DNA of 64,000 nucleotides from Cryptomeria japonica (lineage: Eukaryota; Streptophyta; Pinopsida; Cupressales; Cupressaceae), in contig NC_081411.1 of NCBI RefSeq assembly GCF_030272615.1, positions 160,221,471 to 160,285,470 on the forward strand, in the 5' to 3' direction. The position numbers were made by a program, and so were the translations under genes. Under the pieces are notes generated by a model, which ran no database searches, had not been told where the DNA came from, and saw nothing but the letters and a program-made list of their open reading frames with translations. Positions 11,461 to 23,715 of this stretch are shown in pieces. Each line of letters opens with the position of its first letter. Positions within the stretch are counted from its first letter, which is position 1.

Positions 11461-11478
11461 ATTTAGAGTGATGTTAGG

Positions 11479-11501
11479 TGGGGCGGGGGGGGGGGGAGGG
11501 G
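11479..11501. repeat. poly-G tract
   Basis: An almost unbroken run of about 20 G with single C and A interruptions in AT-rich surroundings. It could form a G-quadruplex; a sequencing or assembly slip in run length is also possible. Confidence 0.7.
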
Positions 11502-12296
11502 CCAAATGAGCTTCCACCTTCACGTGGTTGGCCCTGTTAAGTAGAGAATATTAAACTATTCTCGAAACCAAGTGAAGCTCAACAAGGTAACACACTTTTC
11601 AATATTTCATTATGTTGCATAGTTAATCTTATTGAATAATGTATATTGAATCTTAATTGTAGGGTCCAACAGAGCCAACACGAACAACAACACCACAAGT
11701 TGCTGGGTATAATGAACTCCCATATTGTCTTGTCTATACATGAACAATATGAGTTGCTCCTAGTGTTGATATCCAAGGTGGGACTGCAAAAGTTATGAAT
11801 ATGCCTCATCCTTGTAAGTTTTTTTATTACAACTCCTAATTCTTGAGACTAAACTTTTTGTTCTTGATGTTTTTCACTAGTTGTCATAACCTTTGACTTT
11901 GATGCTTGTGCCTTAATAGAACTAGATGTTTCTTGTATGCATACTTGGTCAAGGACTACATTATGATGCTATAGGGCTACAAACTAAGATTATTTATTGT
12001 ATTGAGTTGCACATTTGACATGACTTGCCCTATGACTGCTATGCACATTTATGTATATACACTATTTCTAGTCTGTATATTGATATTAATTTTGAGAAAA
12101 TATTACAAAACTCAGAGTATTCTCCATAAGACTAGAAAAAAGCTCAGATAAATTTCTGTTGTGTTTTCTTACAATTACTTGCGATCATTTTTTTAGGAGT
12201 CCTAGTATCCATTTATAATAATATGGATGCATACAAGCTTTGGACCCTTCAAAAGAAAGTTTGTTACAAACAACTGGTCATTTTCAAGAAGCGGTT
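11502..12296. other. unassigned stretch
   Basis: No gene, LTR end or repeat was recognised. It lies between the CACTA remnant and the 3' end of the unknown minus-strand frame, and may hold that unit's 3' untranslated region. Confidence 0.4.
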
Positions 12297-15200
12297 ATAA
12301 GTCCTTTTCAGCATCTGCAGCTTCCTCTGCTTGTTGTTCTGTTGCAACCTCCTGTAACTACTCCCGAGCATCTTCTTTTTGTCCCATATACTTATCTTTC
12401 CACTCCTGATACACATCATCAATAGGCCAAGTAAAACTAGCAATCTTCTATTTCATATCTTCTAGCTGCTTCCAAGTGACTCGTACATGCCCAATCTCTG
12501 TTTCTATGAAACCATAATGAGATTTCACTTTTTCAATTTCCTCAATTGTTTGGACAAATAAGGATGTGTCATCAGTACTAATAATCTGATTGATCCTTAG
12601 GGACAAATTGTGGTCCACCTCCTTTAACCAAGTCTTCTCTTCCTTTAGCTAGACAGGACCAATGAAACCTCTTGGAAACATTTCAAATTTATGATTTGAA
12701 TATTCTTTCCTATAAAGTTGGGCTTTTCTTTTTATACCTGCTCCTTCCACTGAAAGAATATTCATCTCTTTTATAAACTCACATGTAGACCGTAGATTGT
12801 CATTCTCTTCTGCATTTGTATGGGAAGAACACATGAGCTCTAACTCTTTACCTCTAGGCACCCACTTATTCAGGACTGGTTCCAAAGTGGCTTCTTCTTC
12901 TCTCAATTTGCTCAAAATATCAAGAATCCTCTTCATATTTATGTATACATTGGAGGTTTTGACTGAGTCAGCAAACTTCAAGATGGTGGCTCTCACCTTC
13001 TCCTCATATTTGTTTGCATACAATGTCTGAGCTTGTTTCAATTTTTCCAACTCATGTACGACATTTTCAAGTAATTGGGAACTAGAAGGCATTGGAGAAG
13101 GGGGATATTCAATGATGGGACTAGTAGGAGGGGGTCTTGTTGGAGAGGAGGCTATCATGAGTGTAGAAGATTCACCAGAATGATATTGACCTGCCAGTTG
13201 ACTCTGGAGTCTAGCAATTATGTTGTCTCTGTTGGCTATTCCTTCTTTAGCATCATTGTAAGCTTTTAAAATAGTCTCCAACTTCAATTAGAGATTAGCC
13301 TTTTCTTGTGCCTCTTTCTCTGCCACCGCAACACTGAATTTTGCAGTCTCTAGGACTGTGCTTGCAACTTCCACTACCCCTGTGTCTTGGACTCTTTTAA
13401 CTATCATGCCTCCTAAGAGGCTAGAATCTGATGCATCCTTCCTTCTTTTGTTTTCATCCTTCTTTAAAGACCACATGACAAGAGTAGCATTATTCTTGCT
13501 GAATGTCACTCCTTCCATAGGCTGTGTTTCTTTCCTCACTGCGTCAAGCACTAAGGCATCAACTATATCCCATTTAGGGAGAATCAACACACCAGCCTTT
13601 GCTACCATTTGTCTTCCTTTCTCAGGGGTGATTGCTTTGAAATCCTCCATCATTTCTTTCTTAACCTCTTCTTCTACCTGAGTTATATTTTTAAGAGGTT
13701 GTTCACTTTTCCTCTATTCACATCTAGTCTTGAATTGATCAATATTTTGCTTCCATAGAAACTATATAAAAGCTCCTGATGTGACAAAATGACTATCAGC
13801 TAGGAATTCTTCACTAGCTTGCTTAATAGTAAGGTCCATTTCTTGGCCCTTTAACTCACCATCAGTCAAATCCATTTCAGCATTAGGTGGCTCTTCGAGC
13901 ATCCCCTCTTGTGTCTCCTCATAGGTATAGGCAATCTCACTGAGACTCCCTAACTGCAATAATTGTTCAGCCACAACTTGTTCATCTCCAATGTGGATAG
14001 GAGACTGAGATGGAGAATATTGAGGCTCATTAGTTTCAATTTCCTTTCCCACTCTCTGCTTCTTAGGGGAATCCTGGATGTCAATGACATCTTCAATTTT
14101 CCTCTTCCCTTTTGAAGTGGAAGGCTCACCTGTCACTGGCATTATCACAGTGTACTTTGACCTTTTGTGCATTACATAGTCACCATGTGGGATATCTCTA
14201 GCAAAGGCAGGCTTAGCCAATACCATCTTAGCCTTATCAGGCTCATTTTGCATTATGGCCTCCCTCTTTTCTTTTAAGGTCTGCATGAGATCTTCAAAAT
14301 AAAGAATCGGAAATTTTATTTTCTCCTCAAATGGATTGAAGCTAGAAAGGGGGTCATAGGCAGTGTCAAATTGATGGATAAAATCAAGGGCTTTCTTATA
14401 TGCCACCCACTTCTCCTTCCTCAGTTCTTGCTCATCTAAGCTGAATTCATTTCTAATCAGATCTTCTGGGAACTGAAATTGATGTGGCCTACCTCTGCAC
14501 ACTTCTCTTTTTCTGAACATGCCATTGAAAAAATCCCTGGGGTCTGCACATCTTGACACTGCAGTAGACAACCTATATGGCTTAAAGAATTCTTCAAAAA
14601 ATCTCCATCCACCCTTAGTGATCACAAAATGGTGAGCCATGGTAATAGTTGGGAAAATAGTCCCTTTACCTCTATTGGTTATCTCTGCTTCTTGTACTCC
14701 CCCAATTTGTCTCAGGACTTCTGCAATCCCTATCTTCAATGGGACCTGATAGGGTAGTAAAAAGGGGGTGCCTCTAAATCCAAACACTCTAAAAATAGTA
14801 GACACAGGGTACAAATATATGTCTCCCCAATTGTGAACAATCTTGATATCCTCTGCAAACTCCTTTGGTCTGAGAAACTCCAAAAGAGCCTTAGGAATTC
14901 TAGGGTTTTCTCTGCATAGAAGAATCCTAATTTTAGATGCAAAGCATCTATAAAACTTTAAATAACTTGCATCTTCTCTATCCCAAGATAGAACAGTACT
15001 CCACAATTGCACTGGCATCTCCTCTTTATCCTTGACCTCAATCAGGTCCATCTCCTTTCCAAAATAATCAGCCCCTTTGAACAGAAACATATGCATTAAC
15101 ATGGAGTACCATCCAAATGGCCTATCCACCTTACCATTTTTTATTCCTACTAGCCCTTTATGAATTGCATCAGCAAATTATGAGGCATAATCAAATGTTA

Positions 15201-15924
15201 TTGCTAGGGAGGGGTTTAGAATTTGTGCAATCATTAACATATAATGGGTTGGCATATTCTTTTCAGCATCCTCTCCAAAAATCTAGCATAATGCCCAATA
15301 CATACCCTTAGCTCTTAGAGTGAATAGGTTGAGAGAGAATGGTTCCATTGTGTTGGGGCCTACAACTGTTAACCCCCCTATTTTTACAAAGAATTCTTTC
15401 AATGGGCCACTTCTAAGATGATCCCTTTGTGTGTTGTAAACCTAGGCTAATGACTCAAAGTCAATAGGTTCTAACAAATTGGAGGACTCACTGAGTTTAA
15501 ACACTTTCCTGAATTCATCTTCATTTATCTCAATCAAGACTGATCCCTTTATGTTCTTGATGCATCTTGCCATAGAGTCATAATTTTGTGCAATCAGGGC
15601 TAATAGATCTACATCCATAAAAACACCTGGGACCACAAGCTTTCCTACTTCCTACTCCCATATGCCATTCAAAGGAGCTAGGGAATTCCTCTGCCCAAAA
15701 CTGACTTTGAAGAGTCCTAAGCCTGACAATCCTATTTCAGGGTCCCTCAACCAATTACCCTTATCATAAAGGCCATCTCCAATTTTTAGACGATGGTTCT
15801 TAGGTACTAGCTCTTTGGCCTTAGCCCCAACATTGGTGGACATGGTTAATTGCTCTAAAAAATCATCACAGATATTTCAGTCCTCATAATTCACTTTCCC
15901 TATAAATTCTCTTCTGGGTGCCAT
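12297..15924 (-). pseudogene. unrecognised large protein, one frame of about 1,200 codons with ~10 in-frame stops
   Basis: Reading leftwards from the ATG at 15922-15924 (MAPRREFIGKVNYED), a single frame continues to a TAA at 12297-12299. It is interrupted only by stops near 15880 (TGA), 15442, 15283, 15178, 13762, 13714, 13288, 12649, 12448 and 12358; I saw no frameshift. The first ~700 codons look globular (for example KFYRCFASKIRILLCRENPR, WGDIYLYPVSTIFRVFGFRG). A Lys/Asp-rich segment follows (GKRKIEDVIDIQDSPKKQR, possibly a nuclear signal), then coiled-coil-like parts (LENVVHELEKLKQAQTLYAN), a Pro/Ser linker (PTRPPPTSPIIEYPPSPM) and a charged C-terminus. I do not recognise the family. It may be an accessory or gag-like ORF of a non-autonomous retroelement, or a host gene relic. 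Upstream lie the repeat leader and promoter described below. Confidence 0.7.
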
Positions 15925-16229
15925 TCTGGTCAAACAATTATACCACTAGAAGCTAGCACAGAGCTCTAATGAAGTAATTCACACAGCAGTATTTGAGAAC
16001 AAACCAAGAGTTATCAAGAAAAGCATAAGAAACCTGATTATTCGCCTGAAGAAAATCGCTCTGCAACAACTTCGATGAAACAATACTTAGCAATCAAGTT
16101 GATGCGAACTGAAAAGGGCAAGTTGGCATTTAAGTTTTTAGAAATTAACTCTGCATGCTTCGGCTTTCTTTTCAAAATTAAATTTGCCAAATTGAATTCA
16201 AAACTAGCTCCAACAGGTCATAATTTCTC
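15925..16229 (-). other. region just upstream of the unknown frame
   Basis: About 300 bases between the ATG and the repeat array, with no stop-free extension of the frame beyond the ATG that I could support. It probably serves as proximal 5' untranslated region. Confidence 0.35.
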
Positions 16230-18510
16230 TAAGTCTTTCCTCTGTTTCGTTCTTTCGCTACTTCACAGAACATAAAACCCGTTCTCTTTTCTTTCATGAA
16301 ACAATGCTGGTCGTTGGATCTTGAGAACTTACATCACCTTTATCTCTGTTTAATCTCTTTGCTTTAGTGTTGGGCCCTACCTCCTTTTCGCCACTTCACG
16401 GAGTTTAACAATCATGCACTTTTCCTTTGCGAGGCCGCGCCAAGCGTTAGATCAAACTCAAATCACCCGGCCTTTAACTCCAACCGGGACTGTCAATCCT
16501 TTTAACTAACCGTGCCTCATCTTGACAGCTAACGGTTTTCGCCATTTCACTGAGGTTAAGCTATAGGCATCTTCAGGTCATGAAACAATGAGAAGCGTTG
16601 GATCAATCTTGAGATGAATGCCTTTTAAGTGGGCCCTTTATCCAGGAATTACTTACCCCACTTGTTATCTGGTTAATAAATGCCACATGGAAGTTGGCCA
16701 TTAGCCCTTGAAACTCCTTTTGGTTCCACCCTTAATCCGCCACATGTTCCCTTTTACTATTCCCACATAATTGTCGGTTACACCTAGGTGGGCCCTCAAC
16801 CACTTTTTTAAACCACGTGTCACGTCACTCCTTCGTGTGATTTCCACCTGTCTTTCGTGACTTCGTAAACATTATTCATCATTTGGCTTGCAACCATGAA
16901 ACCATGAGAACTGTTAGATCAAAATAGATCTGATTTGCTTTTAACTTCATGCCATGCCTATCCCTTGGGCCCATCGGCCTTTTTGCTACTTTGCAATGAC
17001 TAACTTGCTATCATCTTATCTTCGCGAATTCACGCGAGCCATTATATCTCAAGAACTTGCTCGTTGTTTACTCTTTTTATGACAACCTTGCCCGGACCTA
17101 TTGCATACCGCCAACTGAGTGCCTTGTCACTACCATGTCATCACCAACTGGGGTTACCACATTTACTACCACTCTTAGTAGGACCCTCCACCTTTTCGCT
17201 ATTTCGCTGAAGGTATAGCTTGTGCATCTCCCGGTCACGAAACAATGAGAAGCCATTGATCTTTTTTCCAAGCTCTACAAAAAGCTCTACAAAAAGTGGT
17301 AGTTGTTATGCCACGTCACTCCTCCATGTGATTTCCACCTATCTTTTGTGACTTCGTGAACATTATTCTTCATTTGGCTTGCAACCACAAAACCATGAGA
17401 ACCATTAGATCAAAATAGACCTAGTCTGCTTTTAACTTCATGCCATGCCTGTCCCTTGGGCCCATCGGCCTTTTCGCTACTTTGCAATGACTAACTTGCT
17501 AGCATCTTATCATCACGAATTCACGCAAGCCGTTAGATCTCAAGAACTTGCTCATTGTTTACTCTTTTTATGACAACCTTGCCCGAACCCACTGCATACC
17601 GCCAACTAAGTGCCTTGTCATGGCCATGTCATTGCCAACTGGGGTTACCACATTTACTACCACTCTTAGAGGGACCCTCCACCTTTTCACTATTTCGCTG
17701 AAGGTATAGCTAGTGCATCTCCCAGCCATGAAACAACGAGAAGCCATTGATCTTTTTCCAAGCTCTACAAAAAGATCTACAAAAAGTGGCAACTGTTATG
17801 CCACGTCACTCCTCTGTGTGATTTCCACCTGTCTTTCGCAACTTCGCAAACATTATTCTTCATTTGGCTTGCAACCATGAAACCACAAGAACCGTTAGAT
17901 CAAAATAGACCTGATCTACTTTTAACTTCATGCCATGCTTGTCCCTTGGGCCCATCGGCCTTTTCGCTACTTCGGAATGACTAACTTGCTAGCATCTTAT
18001 CTTCGTGAATTCACGCGAGCCGTTAGATCTCAAGAACTTGCTCGTTGTTTACTCTTTTTATGACAACCTTGCCCTGACCCACTGCATACTACCAACTGAG
18101 TGCCTTGTCACCGCCATGTCATCGCCAACTGGGGTTACCATATTTACTACCACTCTTAGCAGGACCCTCCACCTTTTCGCTATTTCGCTGAAGGTGTAGC
18201 TCGTGCATCTCCTGGCCACGAAACAACGAGAAGCCATTGATCTTTTTCCAACCCAATCATTCTTTAACCAAAGAAGATCGCTTATCTCTGGGACCCACCA
18301 AACCCTTTTGCCACTTCGCGAAGCTTAAAACATGTTTAGCTTGATCTCACGAAACCACGATGTCTGTCTGATCAGATGAAACTTGATCGGTGTTTAGTTT
18401 TGGTCCAAACCTATATGTTGGGTCCACCTTTACCTTTCGCTACTTCACGGAAACTAAGTTTCGAGCACTTTTTGGTCACGAATCAACGTGGGCCATCAGA
18501 TCAACAGAAA
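16230..18510. repeat. nested repeat region: ~14 degenerate copies of a 130-215 bp module
   Basis: A composite motif recurs through the whole stretch: a TTTCGCTACTTCGC-like box, a variable middle, then ACGAAACCACGAGAACCGTT-like sequence ending in AGATC. Copies of the second box start near 16296, 16426, 16577, 16894, 17025, 17234, 17384, 17512, 17724, 17876, 18002, 18216, 18346 and 18475. Outer copies are strongly diverged; inner copies were re-amplified as a 490-bp higher-order unit (next entry). CG dinucleotides and their TG/CA derivatives are frequent. Confidence 0.75.
16815..18250. repeat. 490-bp tandem repeat, about 2.9 copies
   Basis: Units begin near 16815, 17306 and 17797; anchor words such as GCCATGCC recur at 16951, 17442 and 17932, giving periods of 491 and 490. 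Each unit holds three of the ~150-bp modules. Copies differ mainly by C/T and G/A changes. The third copy ends about 18250. Confidence 0.9.
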
Positions 18511-18709
18511 ATAGCATGATACTTATAAGGCCCAACGGACATTAGAAAAGGCAAATTAAAAGCGAGCAAGAATAAAATATTTAAAGGGACCGCCTAGGTA
18601 AATGACAAGGGGAGAACACTTTTATGATAAATGAACCCATTACTTAAGTGAATATAGTAACGCCAAATTAGAAACCAAAAGGGCTTTTCTCAGGTATTAA
18701 AGCGACTTA

Positions 18710-18782
18710 AAACCTAAACCCTAAACCCCTTAGGATTTAAAACAAATTGAAAGAACTTCCTTCCTTCGATGGCTCTTTTATA
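18710..18782 (-). promoter_or_regulatory. candidate promoter of the minus-strand unknown unit: TATA box plus telo-box
   Basis: Read on the minus strand, TATAAAAG (plus 18775-18782) is followed about 45-65 bases later by a telo-box-like GGGGTTTAGGGTTTAGG (plus 18710-18729). Telo-boxes near transcription starts and TATA boxes at this spacing are common in plant promoters and in retrotransposon LTRs. It would start a transcript running through the repeat leader into the 1,200-codon frame, 2.8 kb away. Function is inferred. Confidence 0.45.
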
Positions 18783-19026
18783 TTTATTTTTTTTATAAAA
18801 ATGATCATCATCAGAATTACGACGAATACCAAGCTTTCGATTGATGACTTCTTTGACCATCGACAGAGTCCATTGGATTGTCGAATTTCTAACGGGCATG
18901 GCATCATCGACCAATCCGACGCCGAGTTTTTGACGGTGGATTTTTTTGACACTCCGACGAAAATTCGTCGAAAATCCGACAAACGGCCATCGGAAATCAG
19001 CTCCGAATGTACTAGTGTCTGCATGT

Positions 19027-19104
19027 TTTAAGACAAGAAATTATGTACACCAGTTAGATACTGATTCACCCCCCCTCTTAGTATCTGTGGGAATCCTAAC
19101 ATTA
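19027..19104 (+). repeat. 3' end fragment of a copia-type LTR
   Basis: TTCACCCCCCCTCTTAGTATC followed by ...ATCCTAACA is the typical right end of the Ty1/copia LTRs also seen at 48082 and 51774. The rest of the LTR was not recognised upstream, so it is truncated. Confidence 0.45.
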
Positions 19105-21917
19105 ATGTGTTCCATGAAAGATTGTTTTATGTGTTTCATTAAACCAGTTTGATTGAGGATTTATTTTAGCAATGCTCCATTGAACTTGCTTTTGAATATA
19201 TGTAATTGCCTTATTATGTTTAGAAAGTGTGAATGAAAAGCTTGTCTGATGTGCATGCATTAATATGTATTATTTTGGTGATAGCTCCTTGGTTACCTTT
19301 TGATCGTAATTTGATTTTCAATGATAGGTTGCAAATTATAACATGTGTCTGTATTGTTTTATAGTAGTGAGTGTTCACAAGAGGTCTGGTATTATCGAAA
19401 AGATTGCCTATTTTGATCTCTATTGTTTGGAAAACTGGAACCTCCTGTTGCAACCATACTAATTGGAAATGTCATGTTAGGTTGTTTGGCATCCTTCTAA
19501 AACGGTAGCGAAATGAAAACTGTGTAATTAAAATGATAGGCTTATAGTGAGAAATTTTAATAAATAGTGTGATCTTGATTGATCTTGTATCCTTGTAGGA
19601 AATAGTTTGGTTACCAAACTCTCTTTCCCCTTCTCTTTGCCTAGAGTATCAGATTTTTAGAAATGGTATTAAAGAATGCATTGATTTTAATAGAATGTTT
19701 ATTAAGCATGTGAATACGGATGCTTAGTAAAATTCGAGAAAGATATAGGAATGATGTTATTTCCTTATGTAATTGTGAATCGTTAATAATTTCAGTACCT
19801 AATTCTAGAGTAAACTTTATTCAGTTATGCATGTGGGAAGCATAATTAAAATCTTCCTTGAGTAGATGATAGCGTACTAAAAAGTACTCCCCGTAAATGT
19901 GACTAAACCAGTACTGGTGTATTCATGTGTATTGTAAGAAACCAGTGGTTATTATATGTGCCCATGGATTGGTGAAGTAATCAACCATGGAGGATATGTT
20001 GCTTATGAGTATGGGAAACCATATTGTTTATGTGATGTTGTTTATTTATTTCCCTACTAAGTACCAAACCTTGGGTTGTGGGTAATTTAGTATGTTAAGG
20101 GGTAGTATTCGAAGTCACCATTCCTTGAATACTATGGATTGGCGTACGAGTAATGTCAGTGCGAAGCGACTTTAGCTTCTCTATTTTGAGGAATGATATA
20201 GTTATACTATAAAATTGTATCAAAGGTGTACTCAATACTTTCCCTTTTGATGAATCTATTTATAGGTTTATATGTGACAGCCTGCTCCTCTCCTTTAATT
20301 GAGCATTTTGATGGCATTTCTTGAGCATAGTGATGGTGTATTTTGGAGGATCCTTTGCCTTGTCTTCATGAAAGGTAGGTTTATCCACATGAGATTCTAG
20401 TTTGTATGTGTTGGTGGGCATGTGGGTGGACCTTAGTCATGTATACCTCTGGCTTACGGTGAGTATCCTTATACATACATCGCTATGCAAGACGTGACCT
20501 ACGCGTGCTTGTTTTCGCGAGGTACACTACCATGCGAGATACGTCCATTGAGTGTCTTCTCCACTTGCGGTATTGCCATGCCACGTGACAATGTGATGTG
20601 GGGTGATGTCGAGGTGCACACTGCCAAGCCATGTGGGTAGTGTGACTATGTCGTACCACATGAAGAGCTACTGCAATAGCTAGACGATTGTTCCTTCCTT
20701 CCTCGTTGGTGGCTAGATGCTAGTCACATAGTGATGTTGTGTGCAGTTATGATATTCTTTATATTTCTTTGGGGACCAACAATTTATTTTACTTTGACTT
20801 TGAAGGTTTAGCCACAATCTTGTGATCTTTTGCATTCTTGATTTAGTGTTGCAAATTCTGGATTATTTTCTTGCCTTGTTGTTGAAGTTGATGATTTATT
20901 ATCTTTATTCATCTGTACTTGGTGGCTAAACTGGTTTATCCTTATTATTTTCGTATGCTGGTCTTGTGTTGAAATGTGAAAATCCTCTCCAAGGACATAT
21001 GAGACAGTCTTGGTAGAGTTTGTATGAGGAAGTAGACGTAAGGAACCTTGAGGATGGGGGTATGTGAGGCTATGATGCAGCTAGGATCCACTACCTACCT
21101 ATGTGTGGTGACTATCTCTTGGAGGCTATCCACCTTACTCAACAAGGGATATTCACAAAGGTCTTGTATGGAAGGTAGCACCGCTATGGTGTGCCTAGCA
21201 CCATCGAGCCTTGAGTGAGACATTGGATATTTATGATCATATTATTGTTTTGAGATCAGGCATAGAGATGCTGATCGTGCATGTTATCTTTGACCGAGCA
21301 TTAGACATGCTCATATGTGGCCTTTTGAGTTATGCATTCCAATTTGTGGATGGTTATTATGTGTATCATGGAGTAAGTTATGTTAACTTGTCACTATGTT
21401 ATGGGACATAGTCTTTGGAAAGGTTTTCATATGCCTGGCAAGTGTAAACAATTGAGTTATCTATGTTGCTCTTATTTCATGAAAGTTAACTTGGTTGTAG
21501 AAATTGATATTTGAAGCTAGTTCTATGCGATAAAATTTTGTGAAAAAGATGTATTGGTAAGGAAAATTGATCTTGATGGCATGTTTTCATGTCATGTTTG
21601 ACAGATAAGTATGGTAATTGTTGCGTACCTCTTTTAGTGCTTTAATTTGGTGTAATGAAAGGGAGAAAATTCTTGTTTCTCTGCTATGATTGTGGATAAT
21701 TCCTTGAATGTTATAAGAAATGTATAGATTTAGATGTATCTTACCAATGGGTAATGGCATTCGTAAAGGATTTAGCAATAATGTTTCATTTATTTATGGA
21801 AATATTCCTATATGCAATTTAATATTGGTTGAATGAGTTTCAGGGCTTATGTGTGCGACATGTTCTCCATCTAGCCTTACAACTTCCAGGAGTAAGTCGA
21901 AATCTAGGGGGGGAGAA
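19105..21917 (+). other. non-coding 3' internal region of a large gypsy/LARD-like element
   Basis: About 2.8 kb without coding segments, ending in a polypurine tract (GGGGGGGAGAA, 21907-21917) directly before the LTR start at 21918. The PPT and LTR show this is the internal 3' part of a plus-strand element. No gag, RT or integrase was found upstream, which fits either a truncated chromovirus or a LARD, a class known for >4 kb LTRs and a non-coding interior. Confidence 0.55.
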
Positions 21918-22594
21918 TGTAGTACCCCTACCCTAATCAATTTCTAATCTCAGTTTAACCTTGGTTCGTTTATCATAATATAATGATTATAGTCAGATGT
22001 TTGATTTAGTGCATATCAGTTTATGTGGTTTTCGCACCAATTTGTATGCAAGTTATTAGTTCTCTTATTTCGTATTATTTTCTTAGGCTAACACTTTCAT
22101 TAAATTTATATATGTATCCATGTATGACTCTTGGTTGCAGGAGATTTCAGGTACAGTACTGCATGGGTGCGAGGTTTGTCTCTGCCTAAATTTGTAGGTT
22201 TGAGTGGACCTCTTTAATCCTTAGAGTTGGATTAGGTGGTCGGGAGTCTCTCATTTGACCATAGTCATGCTCAAGTGAGCGTCGTCAGTCATCGTCAGTA
22301 TTCCCTTTGGTTGGGTTTGTGTGTCATCTGTCCGATTGACTTTCTTGGTTGGCGTGCTTGCGTGTGTGGTTAAATCGAGTGATTGATCCTTAATCTTTAA
22401 TTGATTTAATGTGTGTTCATGCATTAGTTTACTTGGGGACTAAATTAAATAGGCTCCCTTTTTATGTGATTAATCGTTATTTGAGTTGCTGATTTAGTTT
22501 AGGAGTAAGTTCAATTAAACGGTTAATTTTAATGTTAAATTTAATATGCTTATGCTGTTAGAAAAAGAAAGATTTAAATTTAATTGAAATAGAC

Positions 22595-22660
22595 TTAATT
22601 TAATCTTGTTGGCTCCTTTGAAATAGAATTAATTTAATCTTGTTGGCTCCTTTGAAATAG
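22595..22660. repeat. 34-bp direct duplication
   Basis: TTAATTTAATCTTGTTGGCT and the following bases through GAAATAG occur twice in tandem, with no difference seen. Confidence 0.85.
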
Positions 22661-23515
22661 AAAGGTTAATTTAAGTTAATTGAAAAAATCAAATTTTAAA
22701 TTGAAAAGCAAAATTAATTTATTGATATAGTTTAAAAGAATGATTTTTGTGATTTATTTTAAATAAAAATTTTAAATCCAAAAATAAAATTTTTGGTCAA
22801 ACTCTTCCCTTTTAACCTAGACTTTTGGAAAAATAGGGGAGATTGATATTTTTTGGAAAAAAAATATTTTTTTTTGGAAAAATATTCTTGGATGGAAAAT
22901 TTGGGGGTTTTGGGAAGAAAGGGAATTTCTTGAGCTGGAGAATGGGGCTCTTCTTCAATCTTGCCAGGATTGCTGAGCCAGGTAGAGCTCTGGTTAATTT
23001 CATTGATTTTCTTGTTTTTAAGAAATTGTTTTGTATTTTTAAGAAATTTGTGTGTGAAGATGGAAAACTCCCATCTATTTGGGGAAAATGAAACATATGC
23101 AATTTTATTTCCAATCCAAACCCTTCTTGTTGTTTCCATTCCAAGTTTAGTTTTTGGTTAGTCTAATTGTTTTTAAAATCAAAAATAAAATTGAGATTGG
23201 TTGTTTGCAATGGAAATTGATTTAAATTCCAAATTTATGCTTTCAAACTCAAACATTAATCAGATAAATCTGCCTAGGTTTGGATAATGGATGTTAATCC
23301 TTATTGTTTTGCCAGTTTGGTGTTGTTTTGGAGAGTTTTTCCTTCCTAATTCTGGGTATTTGAAAATATTGGTAACCCATGCTTTCTGGAAATAAAATAA
23401 AAATTATATTTAAAGTCTCTGGGACTATATTTTTTATTACTGTGTGCTTTGACAGTAATTTTTAAAAAAAAAAAAATGTGTGAAACCCACCCCCCCATGT
23501 GGCTGAGTTTCCCCA

Positions 23516-23715
23516 CCACGTGGAAGGGGTGTTGTGTGCTCCCTCTGGGCAGCACCGCTCCCCAAGGGGTGCTGCGTGCTCCCTTTGGGGCAGTAGCGCT
23601 CCCCATGGGGTGTTGCGTGCTCCCATTGGGTAGCAGCGCTCCCCCAAGGGGCAGCGTGAGCTTCCAAGGGGGGGCCACGTGGGTGGGTCCACGTGGGTAC
23701 CCTCCCCCTATATAT
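23516..23715 (+). promoter_or_regulatory. LTR promoter: three G-boxes, GC-rich tandem repeat and TATA box
   Basis: CACGTG G-boxes (bZIP/bHLH sites) at 23517-23522, 23676-23681 and 23690-23695 bracket a GC-rich 41-bp tandem repeat and lie just upstream of TATATAT at 23709-23715. Each G-box sits in CCACGTGG. This arrangement marks the U3 core promoter of the 4.2-kb LTR; transcription would start near 23740. Regulatory activity is inferred from motifs. Confidence 0.55.
23529..23665 (+). repeat. GC-rich ~41-bp tandem repeat, about 3.5 copies
   Basis: Units begin GTGTTGTGTGCTCCC, GTGCTGCGTGCTCCC and GTGTTGCGTGCTCCC at about 23529, 23569 and 23610, with a partial fourth at about 23650. Each unit contains GCGCTCCCC...GGGG elements able to pair. 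It is a sharp GC island in AT-rich DNA. Confidence 0.85.

Noticed and set aside
12297-15924. Ciliate-like code (TAA/TAG as Gln) to explain the open frame with internal stops
   Set aside because: At least one stop is TGA, neighbouring elements show the same stops as mutations of known codons, and the DNA is plainly plant nuclear repeats.
18710-18729. Interstitial telomere repeat
   Set aside because: Only about two and a half telomere-like units are present, followed by ordinary sequence; it fits a telo-box in a promoter better.
22759-23161. Lys/Phe/Asn-rich open frames near 22759-23161
   Set aside because: The composition follows the AT-rich LTR sequence, frames are open on both strands, and no motif is present.
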